Shown here in pieces: positions 6,280-8,121 of a stretch of 8,121 bases of DNA. The stretch is from Comamonadaceae bacterium (GTDB lineage: Bacteria > Pseudomonadota > Gammaproteobacteria > Burkholderiales > Burkholderiaceae_C): positions 1-8,121 of the forward strand of contig CANKNK010000066.1 in NCBI GenBank assembly GCA_947483455.1. The letters are read 5' to 3'. The notes beneath the pieces were generated by a model. The model ran no database searches. It had not been told where the DNA came from and saw only the letters and a program-made list of their open reading frames with translations. The translations under genes were made by a program, and so were the position numbers. Position 1 is the first letter of the stretch. The number at the start of each line of letters is the position of its first letter.

Positions 6280-6687
6280 TCAGGACTTGGGGATTTCCCT
6301 TGGTTTTCCCGCGTCGTCGATAGCCACATAGGTGACAAGGGCTTCGGTAACCTTGATGTAACTGCCTTGATTGCGAAAGCGCTCGGCAAAGACTTCCACT
6401 TTTACCGTGATGGACGTACGGCCTACGCGCACCACTTTAGAAAAGAAGGACAAGATGTCGCCCACGCGTACCGGCTGCTTAAAGATGAACTCGTTGACCG
6501 CCACGGTCGCCATGCGGCCCTGGGTGTAGCGCGCGGGCAGCACCGAACCGGCCAAATCCACCTGGGCCATGACCCAGCCGCCAAAAATATCGCCATTGGC
6601 ATTGCAATCGCCTGGCATAGGAATCACTTTGAGCACCAGCTCCTGGTCGGTCGGCAAGGCGGTAGTGGGGGTGGCAGCGTGGGACAT
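6280..6687 (-). CDS. yciA: YciA-type acyl-CoA thioesterase (hotdog fold)
   Basis: This small cytoplasmic enzyme hydrolyses acyl-CoA to free acid and CoA. The 135 residues are close to the usual 130-150 of YciA/acyl-CoA hydrolase proteins. The diagnostic block is PMPGDCNANGDIFGGW (23-38) followed by VMAQVDLAG (39-47). Asp44 corresponds to the catalytic aspartate I recall from the Haemophilus YciA. RMATVAVNEFIFKQPVRVGD (58-77) and VEVFAERF (97-104) complete the hotdog domain. Two starts are possible: GTG at 6693 or ATG at 6687. I prefer the ATG because a weak GAG element then lies 9 nt upstream, rather than about 3 nt for the GTG; it is also the stronger codon. The stop lies 119 nt before livH on the same strand, and the plus-strand exporter starts 37 nt beyond this start. 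YciA enzymes are usually broad-range housekeeping enzymes, so a dedicated role with the synthetase is only a possibility. Confidence 0.92.
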   Translation of the reverse strand: MSHAATPTTALPTDQELVLKVIPMPGDCNANGDIFGGWVMAQVDLAGSVLPARYTQGRMATVAVNEFIFKQPVRVGDILSFFSKVVRVGRTSITVKVEVFAERFRNQGSYIKVTEALVTYVAIDDAGKPREIPKS

Positions 6688-6693
6688 GGGCAC

Positions 6694-6724
6694 AATCTCG
6701 GTTTAACGCTTCGAATTGTCACCC
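6694..6724. promoter_or_regulatory. Short divergent intergenic gap
   Basis: Only 31 nt separate the outermost possible thioesterase start (GTG at 6693) from the exporter ATG at 6725. I see no strong promoter pair within it. Partial matches are TTTAAC (6702-6707, plus strand) and a GTGACA on the minus strand. Promoters for both genes must overlap each other or the opposite coding sequence, or one transcript must be nearly leaderless. Confidence 0.4.
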
Positions 6725-8121
6725 ATGCGCTCCTTTGGCCCCGCCTCCAGCACCCATGCCCCGCCCACCACCGTAGGTGCCGCCGCGGTTCAGGCCGGCG
6801 ACTGGGGTACTTTGCAGCGCCTCTTCCCCTATTTGTGGATCTACAAGTGGCGGGTCATGGTGGCGCTCACACTGATGGTGGGCGCTAAAGTCGCCAATGT
6901 GGGTGTGCCCCTGCTACTGAAGACTCTGGTCGACACCATGACGCCGCAGCCCGGCCAGCTGGCTGCCGTGCTGGTGGTGCCGGTGGCGCTATTGATTGCT
7001 TACGCCGCGCTGCGCTTGTCCACGACTTTGTTTGCCGAATTGCGCGACCTGATTTTCGCCAAAGCCACTGAGGGCGCGGCGCGCAGTATCTCGCTGGCGG
7101 TGTTTAGACATTTACATTCCTTGAGTTTGCGCTTTCACCTAGAGCGCCAGACCGGCGGCATGACACGCGATATCGAGCGCGGTACGCGCGCGGTGCATTC
7201 TCTGGTGTCGTACTCTCTCTACAGCATTGTTCCCACGCTGATCGAAGTAGGGCTGGTGCTGACACTGCTCGCGGTCAAGTTTGACGTCTGGTTTGCAGGT
7301 ATCACCATCATGGCTTTGGTGCTTTACATCCTGTTCACCATCAGCATGACCGAGTGGCGCACGCAGTTTCGCAAGCGCATGAACGAGCTGGACTCCAAAG
7401 CCCACAGCCGCGCCATCGACTCGCTGCTCAACTTTGAAACCGTCAAATACTTTAACAACGAAGAGTTCGAAGCGAGGCGCTATGACGAAAACCTGGAACG
7501 CTACCGCCGCGCCGCCCTGCAAAGCCAGCGCACCTTGAGCATGCTTAATGCAGGCCAGCAACTGATCATTGCCAGTGGGCTGGTAGCCATGCTTTGGCGG
7601 GCCACCCAGGGCGTGGTCGATGGGCGCATGACGCTGGGCGACCTGGTCATGGTCAACGCCTTCATGATCCAAATTTACATACCGCTCAATTTTTTGGGCG
7701 CGATTTACCGCGAGCTAAAACAAAACCTGGCCGACCTGGAAAAAATGTTCACCCTGCTCGAACGCGAGCAAGAAATTGCCGATGCACCCAATGCCCGCGA
7801 TCTGCGCTTGCACGAGCACGACAGCTCTGGCCAACTGCAGGCCAGCGTGCGCTTTGACCATGTGTTTTTTGCCTACGATCCAGCGCGGCCATTGCTGCAC
7901 GACATCAGTTTTGACATACCGGCAGGTAAAACCGTGGCGGTGGTCGGGCCCTCGGGCTCGGGCAAAAGCACCCTGGCGCGCTTGCTGTACCGTTTTTACG
8001 ATGTCCAGCAAGGCGGCATCTCTATTGCCGGGCAAAACATCCAAAGCCTGACGCAAACCAGTTTGCGCGCCGCCATCGGCATCGTGCCGCAAGACACCGT
8101 GCTGTTTAACGACACCGTGGA
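6725..8121 (+). CDS. Atm1/HMT-type ABC half-transporter (exporter), C-terminus beyond window
   Basis: This inner-membrane half-transporter has a fused ATPase and would act as a homodimer. Related Atm1 proteins export glutathione-linked compounds or metal conjugates. I translated 465 residues; about 600 are expected. After a Pro/Ala-rich lead (1-25), the membrane domain spans about 40-330. It includes AKVANVGVPLLLKTLVD (54-70), TEWRTQFRKRMNELDSKAHS (209-228) and NFETVKYFNNEEFE (236-249), hallmarks of the Atm1 branch. Tyr201, Arg212, Arg216, Asn275 and Gln278 have the spacing of the glutathione-contact residues I recall from Novosphingobium Atm1, all offset by six. The ATPase domain shows Walker A GPSGSGKST (408-416) and the Q-loop VPQDTVLFND (454-463); signature and Walker B lie outside. 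The ATG at 6725 has no Shine-Dalgarno, but an in-frame stop at 6704 limits extension; TTG at 6716 is the only other upstream option. It is divergent from the thioesterase, so probably an independent unit. Confidence 0.92.
   Translation, partial: MRSFGPASSTHAPPTTVGAAAVQAGDWGTLQRLFPYLWIYKWRVMVALTLMVGAKVANVGVPLLLKTLVDTMTPQPGQLAAVLVVPVALLIAYAALRLSTTLFAELRDLIFAKATEGAARSISLAVFRHLHSLSLRFHLERQTGGMTRDIERGTRAVHSLVSYSLYSIVPTLIEVGLVLTLLAVKFDVWFAGITIMALVLYILFTISMTEWRTQFRKRMNELDSKAHSRAIDSLLNFETVKYFNNEEFEARRYDENLERYRRAALQSQRTLSMLNAGQQLIIASGLVAMLWRATQGVVDGRMTLGDLVMVNAFMIQIYIPLNFLGAIYRELKQNLADLEKMFTLLEREQEIADAPNARDLRLHEHDSSGQLQASVRFDHVFFAYDPARPLLHDISFDIPAGKTVAVVGPSGSGKSTLARLLYRFYDVQQGGISIAGQNIQSLTQTSLRAAIGIVPQDTVLFNDTV

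Noticed and set aside
7139..7672. Minus-strand open frame of 177 codons inside the exporter gene
   Set aside because: The plus-strand frame encodes clear Atm1 motifs across this interval. The antisense translation is a His/Gln/Ala-rich shadow with no domain.

Overview
The window looks like a piece of a betaproteobacterial chromosome, most likely Burkholderiales. This is inferred from remembered protein similarity and the GC-rich third codon positions; no search was run. It holds eight protein genes packed almost end to end. Seven lie on the minus strand. The eighth runs off the right edge on the plus strand, and the first listed gene is cut by the left edge.

Reading the minus strand in the direction of transcription (right to left), the order is as follows. 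A short hotdog-fold acyl-CoA thioesterase of the YciA type comes first. A 119-nt non-coding gap follows, with a direct repeat and a palindrome that look regulatory. Then comes a complete branched-chain-amino-acid-type (Liv/HAAT) ABC importer core: permeases LivH and LivM and ATPases LivG and LivF. livM/livG and livG/livF overlap by 4 nt (ATGA), and livH/livM are 2 nt apart. A 70-nt spacer with a small hairpin leads to a 618-residue AMP-forming long-chain-type acyl-CoA synthetase. After a further 51 nt comes the exported substrate-binding protein of the same importer, of which 202 N-terminal residues are in view.

On the plus strand, starting only 37 nt from the chosen thioesterase start (31 nt from its alternative GTG), is an Atm1/HMT-type half-transporter. 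Its membrane domain is complete, but the ATPase domain is cut soon after the Q-loop.

The likely logic of the minus-strand operon is uptake plus activation. A periplasmic binding protein hands a ligand to LivHMGF, and the co-transcribed synthetase makes its CoA thioester. This suggests that the real cargo is a carboxylic acid (fatty, aromatic or similar) rather than leucine, isoleucine or valine. That is inference: the sequence does not reveal the ligand. The thioesterase could relieve CoA trapping, or could be an unrelated housekeeping neighbour. I found no tRNA, rRNA, CRISPR array, insertion sequence or sign of recent gene transfer. The closest thing to undescribed content is the structured upstream region at about 6185-6260 and the substrate of the importer-synthetase unit.
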